64,000 nt of DNA from Curtobacterium citreum (lineage in GTDB: Bacteria > Actinomycetota > Actinomycetes > Actinomycetales > Microbacteriaceae). A model generated the notes under the pieces. That model worked only from the letters and a program-made list of their open reading frames with translations, did no database searches and was not told the DNA's origin. Position numbers and translations under genes: made by a program. The stretch's first letter is position 1. Each line of letters begins with the position of its first letter. Positions 34,221 through 42,185 of the stretch are shown piece by piece. Where the stretch lies: positions 1,860,001 to 1,924,000 of the forward strand of contig NZ_VFMQ01000001.1 of the NCBI RefSeq assembly GCF_006715175.1, written 5' to 3'.

Positions 34221-34246
34221 GAAAAGGTCTGCTGCAAGACCTTTTC
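34221..34246. promoter_or_regulatory. GntR-type operator between peptidase and gntR
   Basis: GAAAAGGTCT-GCTGCA-AGACCTTTTC, perfect 10-bp arms around 6 bases, AT-rich for this genome. It is 20 bp from the peptidase start and 42 bp from the gntR start, so one dimer would control both directions. Confidence 0.75.
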
Positions 34247-34287
34247 CGGTCCTTTAACGTGGACGAAACAGGACAGGAGGGGCCGAC

Positions 34288-35064
34288 GTGGCGGAACGCG
34301 CGCCGGAGAGCCGGGTCGACGAGGTCGAGGACCGGCTCGTCACCGCGGTCGCCGTCGGGGAGTACCTGCCCGGGTCCCGGCTGCCGCCGGAGCGCGAGCT
34401 GACCGGCCTGCTCGGGGTCGGGCGGGTCACCGTCCGGGCCGCCCTCGCGCGCCTGGTGGACCGTGGGCTCCTCGAGACCCGGCGCGGCCGCGGCGGCGGG
34501 ACGTTCGTCCGGACGCAGTGGCCGGACTCGTCCTCCGAGGCGGTCGGGCGCACGATGACCGCGAGGTGGGCCGGCATCCGCGAGACCGCGGACGCGATCG
34601 CGCTCCTGCACGGTGCCCTCGCCACGGCGGCCGCCGAGCGGATCGCCGACGACGAGCGCGGGGCGCTCCGCGCTCGGCTCGAGGACTTCCGGGTCGCGGA
34701 GTCCGGGCTCGCGAAGCAGCAGGCGGACGCCGTGCTGCACCGGACGATCATCGACGCGGCACGGAACGACGTGCTCGCTGCGACCCTGGCCGGGCTCGAG
34801 TCGCAGGTGTCGATCGCGGCGCCCGCGCACCTCTGGGGGACCGCGGAGGGCATGGCCGAGATGGAGGCCCGGGCGCTCCGGGAGCACGAGGCGCTCGTCG
34901 ACGCCGTGTGCGACGGGGCGACGGTGACGGCCGGGCAGATCGCGCGGCGGCACGTCGGGATCGACCTGGAGCTGCTCGAGCGGGCGATGCTGCGGGCGGG
35001 GCAGGTGCCCGCGCGGGGTCAGGGTGGGGTCGAGCCCTCGAGCCGCGCCTCCTCGGCGTCGTAG
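34288..35064 (+). CDS. GntR-family (FadR/FCD) transcriptional regulator
   Basis: A 258-residue regulator. The N-terminal winged HTH reads GSRLPPERELTGLLGVGRVT then VRAALARLVDRGLLETRRG. The C-terminal helical FCD domain follows (DAVLHRTIIDAARND; REHEALVDAV with a metal-ligand His). The GTG is preceded by AGGAGG. It is divergent from the peptidase-permease-amidase genes with a clear operator between. Its 3' end overlaps the tail-to-tail antiporter gene by 46 bp. Probable ligand: an amino or carboxylic acid handled by that operon. Confidence 0.88.
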   Translation: MAERAPESRVDEVEDRLVTAVAVGEYLPGSRLPPERELTGLLGVGRVTVRAALARLVDRGLLETRRGRGGGTFVRTQWPDSSSEAVGRTMTARWAGIRETADAIALLHGALATAAAERIADDERGALRARLEDFRVAESGLAKQQADAVLHRTIIDAARNDVLAATLAGLESQVSIAAPAHLWGTAEGMAEMEARALREHEALVDAVCDGATVTAGQIARRHVGIDLELLERAMLRAGQVPARGQGGVEPSSRASSAS

Positions 35065-36599
35065 CCTGCGCGGACCTGGCGGAGTACCAGGTCGTCGATC
35101 TCGTCGGCGTCGCGGAGCCGCAGGAGGGTCGCCGCCTTGTGGCGGACGAGCGCGAGCTCGAGCGCAACGGCGGAGTCGTGGCGCTGCAGGGCCGGGTGGT
35201 CCTCGTCCTCCTGGGCGCGGGCCTCGATGACGTCCAGGTGTGCCTCGTAGTCCTTCCGGATCCGCGCCACCGTCGCACGGTCGGCACCGGCAGAGCGTGC
35301 GAGTCGGGGGAGTGCGTCGAGCGCCTCCTCGATGGCCGTGCGCTCGGCGTGCCGCCGCTCCTCGCCGACCGACTCGTCCTCCGGCAGGGCCGCCCGACGG
35401 AGCACCGCCGGCAGGACGAGCGCCTGGCCGACGATCGTCAGGACGACGACGCCCGCCGTGACGAACACGATGAGGTCCCGCTCCGGGAACGCGCCCCCGG
35501 ACTCGAGCGTGCGGGGGACGGCGACCGCCATCGCGAGCGACACCGCGCCCCGGAACCCGGCGAAGCCGCTCACGAGCCGGTCGCGGCGGTCCTCGCGGGG
35601 CTCGCCGCCGAAGCGCCGGGTGACGAGCCAGACCGTTCCACCGATCGTGCCCTCGAACGCGAAGCGCACGAGGACCAGCACGACCGAGACCGCGACCACG
35701 AGCCCGACGCCGCTCCACAGTTCGCGGGCGTCGAGCTCCCGCGCGGCCACCATGGCCTCGATGCCGACGAGCACGAACAGGGCGCCGTTGAGCAGGTACG
35801 TCAGGAAGGACCAGAACGCGCGGACCTGCTGCCGGGTCTCGGCACGGTCGAGCTTCGGTGCGACCTGGCTCACCACGATGCCTGCCGCGACGACCGCGAG
35901 CACGCCCGAGGCGCCGATCGCCTCGGCGCCGAGGAACGCCGCGAACGGGACGAGCAGCGTCACGAGGTTCTCGAGCACCACGGTGTCCACCCGGCGCAGC
36001 ACGAGCGAGCCGAGCCACGCCGCGAGGAGCCCGGCCGCGACCCCGCCGACGTAGGAGAGCACGAGCATCCACGAGACGCTCCAGAACGTCAGCTGCTGGG
36101 TGCCCACGGTCACGGCGACCGCGATGCCGTAGACCACCAGGGTCGTGCCGTCGTTGACCAGGCTCTCGGCGCGGAGCACCGTGACGTTGCGACGGGGCAG
36201 CATCTTCGTCAGGACGCCCACCGCCGTGGCGTCGGTCGGGGCGACCGCGGCGCCGAGCACCCACGCCGGCCCCCACGGCATGCCGAGGAGGTGCAGGAGC
36301 GTGGCGACGACCCCGGCCGTCACGACGACGAGCACGGTCCCCATCAGGACGATCCCGCGGAGGTTCTTCCGGATCTCCCGGAGCGAGGTCGTCAGGCTCT
36401 CCCAGTACAGCAGCGCCGGCAGGAACAGCAGGAGCACGGCGTCCGCGGGGAGCTCCACCAACCCGAAGGTCGGCACGAGCGCGAGCAGCGCACCGATCAC
36501 GAGCAGGAGCACCGGCGGCGCGACGCGGATGCGGTCGGCGACGGCAGCCGTCACGGCGATGGCGAGGCCGAGGGCGACCACCAGTTCAGGACCGAGCAC
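35019..36599 (-). CDS. CPA1-family Na+/H+ antiporter
   Basis: A 526-residue antiporter with about 12 helices and a 100-residue cytoplasmic tail. Transport motifs AAVAPTDATAVGVL and RAESLVNDGTTLVVYG (the Asp of the ND pair is the ion site) identify the NhaP/NHE group. GFRGAVSLAMAVAVP is the late conserved helix. The start is GTG with GAGGAG upstream. It exchanges cytoplasmic sodium or potassium for protons. It is monocistronic; the helical charged tail (LARSAGADRATVARIRKDYE) may be regulatory. Confidence 0.9.
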   Translation of the reverse strand: MLGPELVVALGLAIAVTAAVADRIRVAPPVLLLVIGALLALVPTFGLVELPADAVLLLFLPALLYWESLTTSLREIRKNLRGIVLMGTVLVVVTAGVVATLLHLLGMPWGPAWVLGAAVAPTDATAVGVLTKMLPRRNVTVLRAESLVNDGTTLVVYGIAVAVTVGTQQLTFWSVSWMLVLSYVGGVAAGLLAAWLGSLVLRRVDTVVLENLVTLLVPFAAFLGAEAIGASGVLAVVAAGIVVSQVAPKLDRAETRQQVRAFWSFLTYLLNGALFVLVGIEAMVAARELDARELWSGVGLVVAVSVVLVLVRFAFEGTIGGTVWLVTRRFGGEPREDRRDRLVSGFAGFRGAVSLAMAVAVPRTLESGGAFPERDLIVFVTAGVVVLTIVGQALVLPAVLRRAALPEDESVGEERRHAERTAIEEALDALPRLARSAGADRATVARIRKDYEAHLDVIEARAQEDEDHPALQRHDSAVALELALVRHKAATLLRLRDADEIDDLVLRQVRAGYDAEEARLEGSTPP

Positions 36600-36703
36600 G
36601 TGTCTCCTCGAGGTTCGTCCGACCTGTCAGTCAACGCCCGAGGTGCTGCGGGTTTTCCCGATCCGCGCCCGCGGCCGACGTGTCGCGCCTCGTGCCCCGC
36701 GCG

Positions 36704-37516
36704 TCAGAGGTCGCAGACGGCCGTCGGCCGGTTCACGTCCCCGATCCAGACGGCGCCGACGTGCCCGCCGGTCCCGATCTGGAAACGCACCGTCCCGCCG
36801 TCGACGGCCACCGACCACATCGACCAGTCGCCGGTGGTGCCGGGGGAGTCGTTCACCAGGTCCGGGTACGCCGCGTGCAGCTCCTCTGCCGATGACCCCA
36901 CCCCGATGCCGGCGGCCGTGGTCGGTCCGGCGACGGGTGCGGTCGGCGTCGAGGTGGCCGTGCTCGTGACCTCCACGGTGCTGACCGACCCGCTGTCGTC
37001 GGCGACCACCTGCACCTGCACGCCGTCGGGGGAGACCCAGGTGTTGTCCGCGACGCACCCGTCAGCGGGCGAGGGCAGGAGGCTGAAGGGGCCGCGGAGG
37101 TCGTCGGTCTCACCGGCCACCGTCCCGCCGAGCGCCACCGGTCCGATCTCCGAGCCGGAGATCGTCCACGTCGACGGATCGGTCTGACGGTAGGGCCGTC
37201 GCGTCGGCGTCGAGGTGGGCGGAGGCGACTGGACGACCGGTGCCGAGGACGGGACGCTCGTCACCGCCGGCTCCGGGGTCACCGTCGCGATCGGCGCGGG
37301 TCCGGCGACGAAGGCGCGCGGCACCATCCCGAGCGCGACGGCGCCGCTGGTGGCGCCGATGCCGAGCAGGGCGACGACGCCGATGACCAGTCCCGCCCGT
37401 CGACCGGCGCCGTGGCGACGACGCGGCGCCTGGTCGGGTGTGCGTTCGAGGACGTTCTGCTTCATCGCGACCAGCATCCGTTCGAGGTCGTCTCCGACCG
37501 GGGGTTCAGTGTTCAC
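36704..37516 (-). CDS. Membrane partner of the adjacent sigma factor (possible anti-sigma)
   Basis: A 270-residue single-pass protein. A 40-residue cytoplasmic N-terminus (DDLERMLVAMKQNVLERTPD) is followed by a helix (about 42-66), a Pro/Thr/Ser stalk and an exported beta-rich domain (STWTISGSEIGPVALGG; GIGVGSSAEELHAAYPDLV). The GTG start overlaps the sigma gene by 11 bp, the usual arrangement of sigma/anti-sigma pairs. No zinc-binding HxxxCxxC motif is seen, so the anti-sigma role is inference from gene order and topology. Confidence 0.65.
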   Translation of the reverse strand: MNTEPPVGDDLERMLVAMKQNVLERTPDQAPRRRHGAGRRAGLVIGVVALLGIGATSGAVALGMVPRAFVAGPAPIATVTPEPAVTSVPSSAPVVQSPPPTSTPTRRPYRQTDPSTWTISGSEIGPVALGGTVAGETDDLRGPFSLLPSPADGCVADNTWVSPDGVQVQVVADDSGSVSTVEVTSTATSTPTAPVAGPTTAAGIGVGSSAEELHAAYPDLVNDSPGTTGDWSMWSVAVDGGTVRFQIGTGGHVGAVWIGDVNRPTAVCDL

Positions 37517-38018
37517 CGTGGTTCACCGCCTCCGTGCGCTGCTTCGTGGTCCGCCGTGCGGGTCGGGCGGTCGCCGCGACGGGTCGTCCGAGGACCCGGG
37601 CGGCGTCCTGGTAGGAGTGGCCTCCGCCGAGGGCGAGCTCGACGAGCCGACGGTCGAGCTCTGGGAGCGCGTCGACCTGTCCGCCGACGAAGCGCGGTCG
37701 GTGCCGGGCACGGGCGTCGGCGTCGGCGGGGGTGCTCGCGACGTGGAGGTCGCGGCACGTGACGAGGAGCCAGGGGAGCAGGGCGGAGGTCGCGAGGACG
37801 AGCGTCGGAGCCTCCCGCCACAGGGCCGCGAGCGTGTCCTGCACGAGTCGCTGTGCGTCGTCCGGTGTGTCGGCGAGTCCCCACGCGTAGCGCAGGACGG
37901 TCGGCGCGTGGCGGTCGAACGCGGTCGCCAGGGCCGCGCGGTCGCCGGCGGCGAGGGCGGCGAGCAGCTGCCTGTCTGCCATGCCGCTCTCCGGCCCGGT
38001 GTCCATCAGTGGTCCCAT
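37506..38018 (-). CDS. ECF-like RNA polymerase sigma factor
   Basis: A 170-residue small sigma factor. Region 2 is LATAFDRHAPTVLRYAWGLA plus DDAQRLVQDTLAALWREAP. Region 4 is ELDRRLVELALGGGHSYQDA then ARVLGRPVAATARPARRTTK. The ATG at 38018 is preceded by GAGGGGGAA, which decides the start. Region 2 is somewhat degenerate (LVQDT in place of the usual AEDxVQ-type core). It is coupled to a membrane protein, so probably an envelope-stress or surface-signal switch. Confidence 0.7.
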   Translation of the reverse strand: MGPLMDTGPESGMADRQLLAALAAGDRAALATAFDRHAPTVLRYAWGLADTPDDAQRLVQDTLAALWREAPTLVLATSALLPWLLVTCRDLHVASTPADADARARHRPRFVGGQVDALPELDRRLVELALGGGHSYQDAARVLGRPVAATARPARRTTKQRTEAVNHGEH

Positions 38019-38107
38019 GGTTCCCCCTCTCATCCTGGAAGTGTCCCGCGACCCGGTATCCTGACCAGGTCGTTCCTCCCGGGCGTGTCGTACCGTTCCC
38101 CCTGCAA

Positions 38108-38167
38108 CACGCAACGTGGGCGGTCGCTCGCAGCGGAGTACCGCTGCGAGGAACCGCCCACGTTGCG
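38108..38167. repeat. 60-bp two-stage hairpin after murA
   Basis: Outer arms ACGCAACGTGGGCGGT / ACCGCCCACGTTGCGT (16 bp, perfect) enclose inner arms CTCGCAGCGG / CCGCTGCGAG around an AGTA loop, with 2-base bulges between. It lies 21 bp after the minus-strand murA stop and acts as its likely terminator. It is a different sequence family from A and B. Confidence 0.75.
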
Positions 38168-38188
38168 TTTCGCGATGGGGGGGGGAGG

Positions 38189-39769
38189 TCAGTCGTGGAA
38201 CGTCTCGATGGACGCGCCGAGCGAGTTGAGGCGCTCCTGCAGCTGCTCGTACCCGCGGGCGATGATGCCCACGTTGCGGAGGACGCTCTCGCCCTTCGCC
38301 GCGAGCATCGCCAGCAGGATGACCACCGCGGGACGCAGGGCCGGCGGGCAGCTGACCTCGGCACCGGAGAAGTGCGTCGGGCCGGTGACGTCGAGCCGGT
38401 GCGGGTCGCGCAGGGTCACACTGGCGCCGAGCCGGGTCAGGTCGAGCAGGTGGATCGCCCGGCCCTCGTAGACCCAGTCGTGCACGAGCGTCGTGCCCTC
38501 GGCCATCGCCGCGATCACGACGAAGAACGGCAGGTTGTCGATGTTCAGGCCAGGGAACGGCATCGCGTGGATCTTGTCGATCGGCGCGTGCAGCTCCGAG
38601 GGGTGGACCGTGATGTCGACGAGGCGGGTCCGACCGTTCGCGGCCGAGTACTCCTCGCTGACGTCGAAGCGCAGACCCATCTCGGCCAGGGTCGCGAGCT
38701 CGATCTCCAGGAACTCGATCGGCGCGCGCGTCACGGTCAGGGTCGATGACGTGACGATGCCGGCGGTCAGCAGGCTCATCGCCTCGACCGGGTCCTCGCT
38801 GGGCCAGTAGTCCACGACCTCGTCGATCCGGCTCTTGCCCGTGATCTTGAGCGTCGTCGTGCCGATGCCCTCGACCTGCACCCCGAGGAGCTCGAGGAAG
38901 AAGCAGAGGTCCTGCACCATGTAGTTCGGGCTGGCGTTCCGGATGGTGGTCACACCGTCGCGGGCGGCAGCCGCGAGGATCGCGTTCTCGGTCACGGTGT
39001 CGCCGCGTTCGGTCAGGACGACGGAGTGCGCCGGGACGTCCTGGTTCGCGACGCCGACCTCGTACCAGCCGGAGGTCGCCTCGACGTCGACGCCGAAGGG
39101 GCGCAGCGCGATGAGGTGCGGCTCGACGGTCCGGGTCCCGAGGTCGCAGCCGCCGGCGTAGGGGAGTCGGAACGACCCGTACCGACCGCTCAGCGGGCCG
39201 AGGAACATCAGCACGCTGCGCGTGCGGCGCGCGGCGTCCGCGTCGATCGCGTCGAGGTGCAGGTCCGACGGAGCGACGATCTCCAGGACCTCGCCGTCGG
39301 GCGACCAGGTGACGGTCGCGCCGAGGCTGCGGAGCACGTCGATGATGCGGTCGACCTCGACGATGCGCGCGACCCGGTGCAGCCGCGTCACGCCACGGTT
39401 CAGCAGCGAGGCGCAGAGCAGCGCGACGGCCGCGTTCTTGCTCGAGTTGACGGCGATGGAGCCGCTGAGCTTCCGTCCGCCCTGCACCCGCAGGTGCGAG
39501 CGCTGCGGTGCGCCGCCGATCGAGACGATCTGCTGGTCGAGCGCTTCGCTGATGCGCGTGAGCATCTCGAGGGACAGGTTCTGGCCACCCTGCTCGATCC
39601 GGTTGATCGCGCTCTGGCTGGTCCCGACGCGCTCGGCGAGCTGCGACTGGGTCATGCTGCGTCCCTTGCGGGCGCCGCGGATGAGCGCGCCGACCTCGCG
39701 CAGGGGCGCGGTGGCCGCTGCGGGAGCAGCCGGGTCGGTGGGCGTGACGACGGTGGTGGTGTCGGACAT
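38189..39769 (-). CDS. murA: UDP-GlcNAc 1-carboxyvinyltransferase (MurA) with N-terminal XRE domain
   Basis: A 526-residue fusion. Residues about 23-84 form an XRE helix-turn-helix (SMTQSQLAERVGTSQSAINR, then IEQGGQNLSLEMLTRISEAL). From about residue 94 a full enolpyruvyl transferase follows. SSKNAAVALLCASLL holds the substrate Lys111, and PYAGGCDLGTRTVEPH has Cys208 at the catalytic loop position that fosfomycin attacks. PFPGLNIDNLPFFVV is the late family block. MurA makes the first committed precursor of peptidoglycan. The start at 39769 is chosen because the MSDTTT sequence opens the domain; longer in-frame starts exist to 39814. The fusion suggests a MurA that binds DNA or a partner. Confidence 0.88.
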   Translation of the reverse strand: MSDTTTVVTPTDPAAPAAATAPLREVGALIRGARKGRSMTQSQLAERVGTSQSAINRIEQGGQNLSLEMLTRISEALDQQIVSIGGAPQRSHLRVQGGRKLSGSIAVNSSKNAAVALLCASLLNRGVTRLHRVARIVEVDRIIDVLRSLGATVTWSPDGEVLEIVAPSDLHLDAIDADAARRTRSVLMFLGPLSGRYGSFRLPYAGGCDLGTRTVEPHLIALRPFGVDVEATSGWYEVGVANQDVPAHSVVLTERGDTVTENAILAAAARDGVTTIRNASPNYMVQDLCFFLELLGVQVEGIGTTTLKITGKSRIDEVVDYWPSEDPVEAMSLLTAGIVTSSTLTVTRAPIEFLEIELATLAEMGLRFDVSEEYSAANGRTRLVDITVHPSELHAPIDKIHAMPFPGLNIDNLPFFVVIAAMAEGTTLVHDWVYEGRAIHLLDLTRLGASVTLRDPHRLDVTGPTHFSGAEVSCPPALRPAVVILLAMLAAKGESVLRNVGIIARGYEQLQERLNSLGASIETFHD

Positions 39770-39889
39770 GGGCGTCACGCTAACACGCTCATGAGATAAA
39801 ACAGGGGACATCACGGGGCTGATTCGCAGGAACGGATCGGGAATAACTCGTCCATGAGAACTTGGGCGACGGGTGTGGTGCGGCTCCTA

Positions 39890-39916
39890 ACGAGGTCGGG
39901 ACCTCCGCCGATAGCC
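39890..39916 (+). promoter_or_regulatory. Sigma28 (FliA/SigD)-type promoter of the flagellar operon
   Basis: TAAC (39890-39893), 15 bases, then GCCGATAG (39909-39916). This matches TAAA-N15-GCCGATAT of flagellar sigma factors at 3 of 4 and 7 of 8 positions with exact spacing. It lies 77 bp before the flbD ATG. The spacer contains GAGGTC-GG-GACCTC, a possible operator. A weaker match, TAAA at 39797 with GCTGATTC at 39818, has a 17-base spacer. Confidence 0.7.
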
Positions 39917-39992
39917 ACCGGTGCAGGACCACGGACGGGCCTGCATCCCGCTCCACGGACGGCGGCGGGACGATCGAGAACCAGGACGGGCC

Positions 39993-40289
39993 ATGATCGT
40001 CGTCACACGACTCAACGGCAGCGCATTCGCTGTCAACCCGGACCTCGTGGAGCGCATCCAGGAGACGCCGGACACGACCCTCATCATGGTCGACGGGGCG
40101 AAGTACATCGTCCGCGAGTCCATGACCGAGGTGATCGACCTCGTCGCCGCGTACCGCGCCCGGATCGTCGGGATGGCGTACGGCACCGACGCGCAGTCCG
40201 TCCAGAACGCGGGCGGTCCTCATTCCCTCGCACCCGTCGCGGCCCTGCCGAGCAGGCCGACCGACGCCCGCGCGGACGGGGGGCGCTGA
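39993..40289 (+). CDS. flbD: FlbD family flagellar protein
   Basis: A 98-residue protein. The FlbD core MIVVTRLNGSAFAVNPDLVE, IQETPDTTLIMVDG and KYIVRESMTEVIDLVAAYR is well conserved. A non-conserved Pro/Ala tail follows from about residue 70. The site is AGGA before the ATG at 39993. It is the first gene of the flagellar operon and precedes motA by one base. FlbD is found next to mot genes in many Gram-positives, but its biochemical role is not settled. Confidence 0.88.
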   Translation: MIVVTRLNGSAFAVNPDLVERIQETPDTTLIMVDGAKYIVRESMTEVIDLVAAYRARIVGMAYGTDAQSVQNAGGPHSLAPVAALPSRPTDARADGGR

Positions 40290-40290
40290 C

Positions 40291-41115
40291 GTGGACATCG
40301 CGACCATCGTCGGCATCCTCGTTGCCTTCGGCGCCCTGTTCGGCATGGCGCAGATGGAACACGTCGAGCTCGCCGGACTGTTCCTGCCCGCCCCGATGCT
40401 GCTCGTGTTCGGCGCGACGATCGGCTGCGGCATCGCGAGCACCACGCTGAAGGACGCGATCGCCGCGTTCAAGGCGGTGCCGAAGGCGTTCACGGGCAAG
40501 GTCACGCCGCCGCAGGCCGTCATCGACGACGTCGTCGGGCTCGCCGAGACCGCCCGCTCGAACGGTCTGCTCGCGCTCGAGCAGGAGGCCGACAAGCACG
40601 ACGACCCGTTCATGAAGAAGGCGCTGCAGAACATCGCCGACGGCACCGACGGGGACGAGCTCCGGATCCTGCTCGAGGACGAGATCGAGTCGAACGCCGC
40701 ACCGCTGCGGAGCGCGAGTGCGTTCTTCATGGGCCTCGGCGGCTTCGCCCCGACGGTCGGCATCATCGGCACGGTAGTGTCGCTCACCCACGTCCTCGCG
40801 AACCTCGGCAAACCAGACGAGCTCGGTCCGCTCATCGCGAGCGCGTTCGTCGCGACGCTCTGGGGCCTGCTCACCGCGAACTTCCTGTGGCTCCCGTTCG
40901 GCGGCAAGCTCAAGAAGCTCGCGCAGCTCGAGTCGGACCGTCAGACCCTCCTGATGGAGGGGCTGCTCGCCGTGCAGGCCGGCAGCCAGCCCCGCCTGCT
41001 CGGCGAACGCCTGACCGCGATGGTCCCGCCGACCGCCCGCGGCGACGCGAAGGGCGGCAAGGGCGCGAAGGGCCGGGCGTCGGCGGACGTCGACGACCAA
41101 CAGCTGGCGGCCTGA
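40291..41115 (+). CDS. motA: Flagellar motor stator protein MotA
   Basis: A 274-residue four-helix stator subunit. MDIATIVGILVAFGALFGMA opens helix 1. The late helices contain GLGGFAPTVGIIGTVVSLTH and FVATLWGLLTANFLWLPFGG. The cytoplasmic loop between helices 2 and 3 carries the charged residues (LRILLEDEIESN) that contact FliG. The start is GTG, one base after flbD. Partner MotB follows by 2 bp. A Lys/Gly/Ala-rich C-terminal tail of 30 residues is extra. Confidence 0.92.
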   Translation: MDIATIVGILVAFGALFGMAQMEHVELAGLFLPAPMLLVFGATIGCGIASTTLKDAIAAFKAVPKAFTGKVTPPQAVIDDVVGLAETARSNGLLALEQEADKHDDPFMKKALQNIADGTDGDELRILLEDEIESNAAPLRSASAFFMGLGGFAPTVGIIGTVVSLTHVLANLGKPDELGPLIASAFVATLWGLLTANFLWLPFGGKLKKLAQLESDRQTLLMEGLLAVQAGSQPRLLGERLTAMVPPTARGDAKGGKGAKGRASADVDDQQLAA

Positions 41116-41117
41116 CC

Positions 41118-42053
41118 GTGAGCGCGAACCCCCGGGGCCGCGGACGCGGTCGGAAGCGCGGCGGCCACGACGAGGCCGAGCACCCCGACGAGCGGTGGAT
41201 GGCGTCCTACATGGACATGATCACCGTCCTGATGTGCATGTTCCTCGTCCTGTTCGCGATGTCGTCGGTCGACCAGCAGAAGTTCATCGCGCTGAAGACC
41301 TCGCTCGCGACCGGCTTCGGCGAGGTCAAGTCCGACAAGATCGACACGGCGTCCGGCACGGTCGTGTCGAAGTCGCAGGTCACGAAGGACGGCAAGGGCT
41401 ACGCGACCGACAAGTCGAAGGCCGAGCACTCCACCGCGGCCTCCGGCGCGAAGGACACCAACGTCGACCCCGCGTCCACGGTGGTCCCGCCGGTCGCGTC
41501 GAAGGCCGACCTGGCCGCCGCGCAGCACGAGTTGGACGACCTGAAGGCGATCGAGTCGGCGATCCAGGGCAACCTGGACAAGGCCGGCGAGCAGGCGAAC
41601 GTGCAGTTCACGGTCGACGCCCGCGGGCTCACGGTCCGGCTGATCGGCAGCGAGACCTACTTCGGCACGAACAGCGCCGACCTCTCCGACCAGGCGCGGC
41701 GGATCATGGACGCCATCGCGCCGGTCCTGCGGACGAGCAACCACGACGTGAGCGTCGAGGGGCACGCCGACCAGCGGAACTCGACCGCGCCGTACGCCAC
41801 GAACTGGGAGCTCAGCGCCGCCCGGGCGACGGGCGTGCTCCGCGACCTGGTCGAGCGCGGCGGGATGCCCGGCGAGCACGTGCAGAGCGTCGGCTTCGGG
41901 TCGAGCCGCCCGCTCGCGAAGGGCGACTCGGACGCCGACCTCGCGCTGAACCGCCGCGTCGACATCGTCGTGCTCTCGAACGCGGACCAGGACGTCAGCA
42001 GCCTGATGCCCGCGCTCGCGACCGCGCAGGACGGAGCGCGCGCCGCCGGCTGA
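41118..42053 (+). CDS. motB: Flagellar motor protein MotB
   Basis: A 311-residue stator subunit. A basic N-terminus precedes the single helix (YMDMITVLMCMFLVLFAMS), with Asp33 as the proton-carrying residue, equivalent to Asp32 of E. coli. A long exported linker leads to an OmpA-like peptidoglycan-binding domain (VSVEGHADQRNSTAPYATNW, then ELSAARATGVLRDLVERGG; GSSRPLAKGDSDADLALNRR). It anchors MotA to the wall. The GTG start follows motA closely. Confidence 0.92.
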   Translation: MSANPRGRGRGRKRGGHDEAEHPDERWMASYMDMITVLMCMFLVLFAMSSVDQQKFIALKTSLATGFGEVKSDKIDTASGTVVSKSQVTKDGKGYATDKSKAEHSTAASGAKDTNVDPASTVVPPVASKADLAAAQHELDDLKAIESAIQGNLDKAGEQANVQFTVDARGLTVRLIGSETYFGTNSADLSDQARRIMDAIAPVLRTSNHDVSVEGHADQRNSTAPYATNWELSAARATGVLRDLVERGGMPGEHVQSVGFGSSRPLAKGDSDADLALNRRVDIVVLSNADQDVSSLMPALATAQDGARAAG

Positions 42054-42083
42054 CACACGACGAGCGAACACATGCCGGAGCGC

Positions 42084-42145
42084 CCGGGCACAGCAGCCCG
42101 GTGACCCGACAAGGCCCCCGCCCCACCGGCCCCAGTCCGGGGGCC
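42084..42145. terminator. Two hairpins in the motB-fliM gap
   Basis: CCGGGC/GCCCGG (42084-42101) and GGCCCCCG/CGGGGGCC (42113-42120 with 42138-42145). They fill the 132-bp gap between motB and fliM, the only long gap in the flagellar operon. They could partially terminate so that stator genes are made in excess over the export genes, or stabilise the upstream message. No promoter was recognised here. Confidence 0.5.
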
Positions 42146-42185
42146 AGCACTGACGCGCGCCCGCCGGCGGCCGACAGACGCACCC

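Noticed and set aside
39797..39825. TAAA...GCTGATTC as an alternative flagellar promoter
   Set aside because: Spacer is 17 bases and the second element has two mismatches; the site at 39890-39916 is clearly better.
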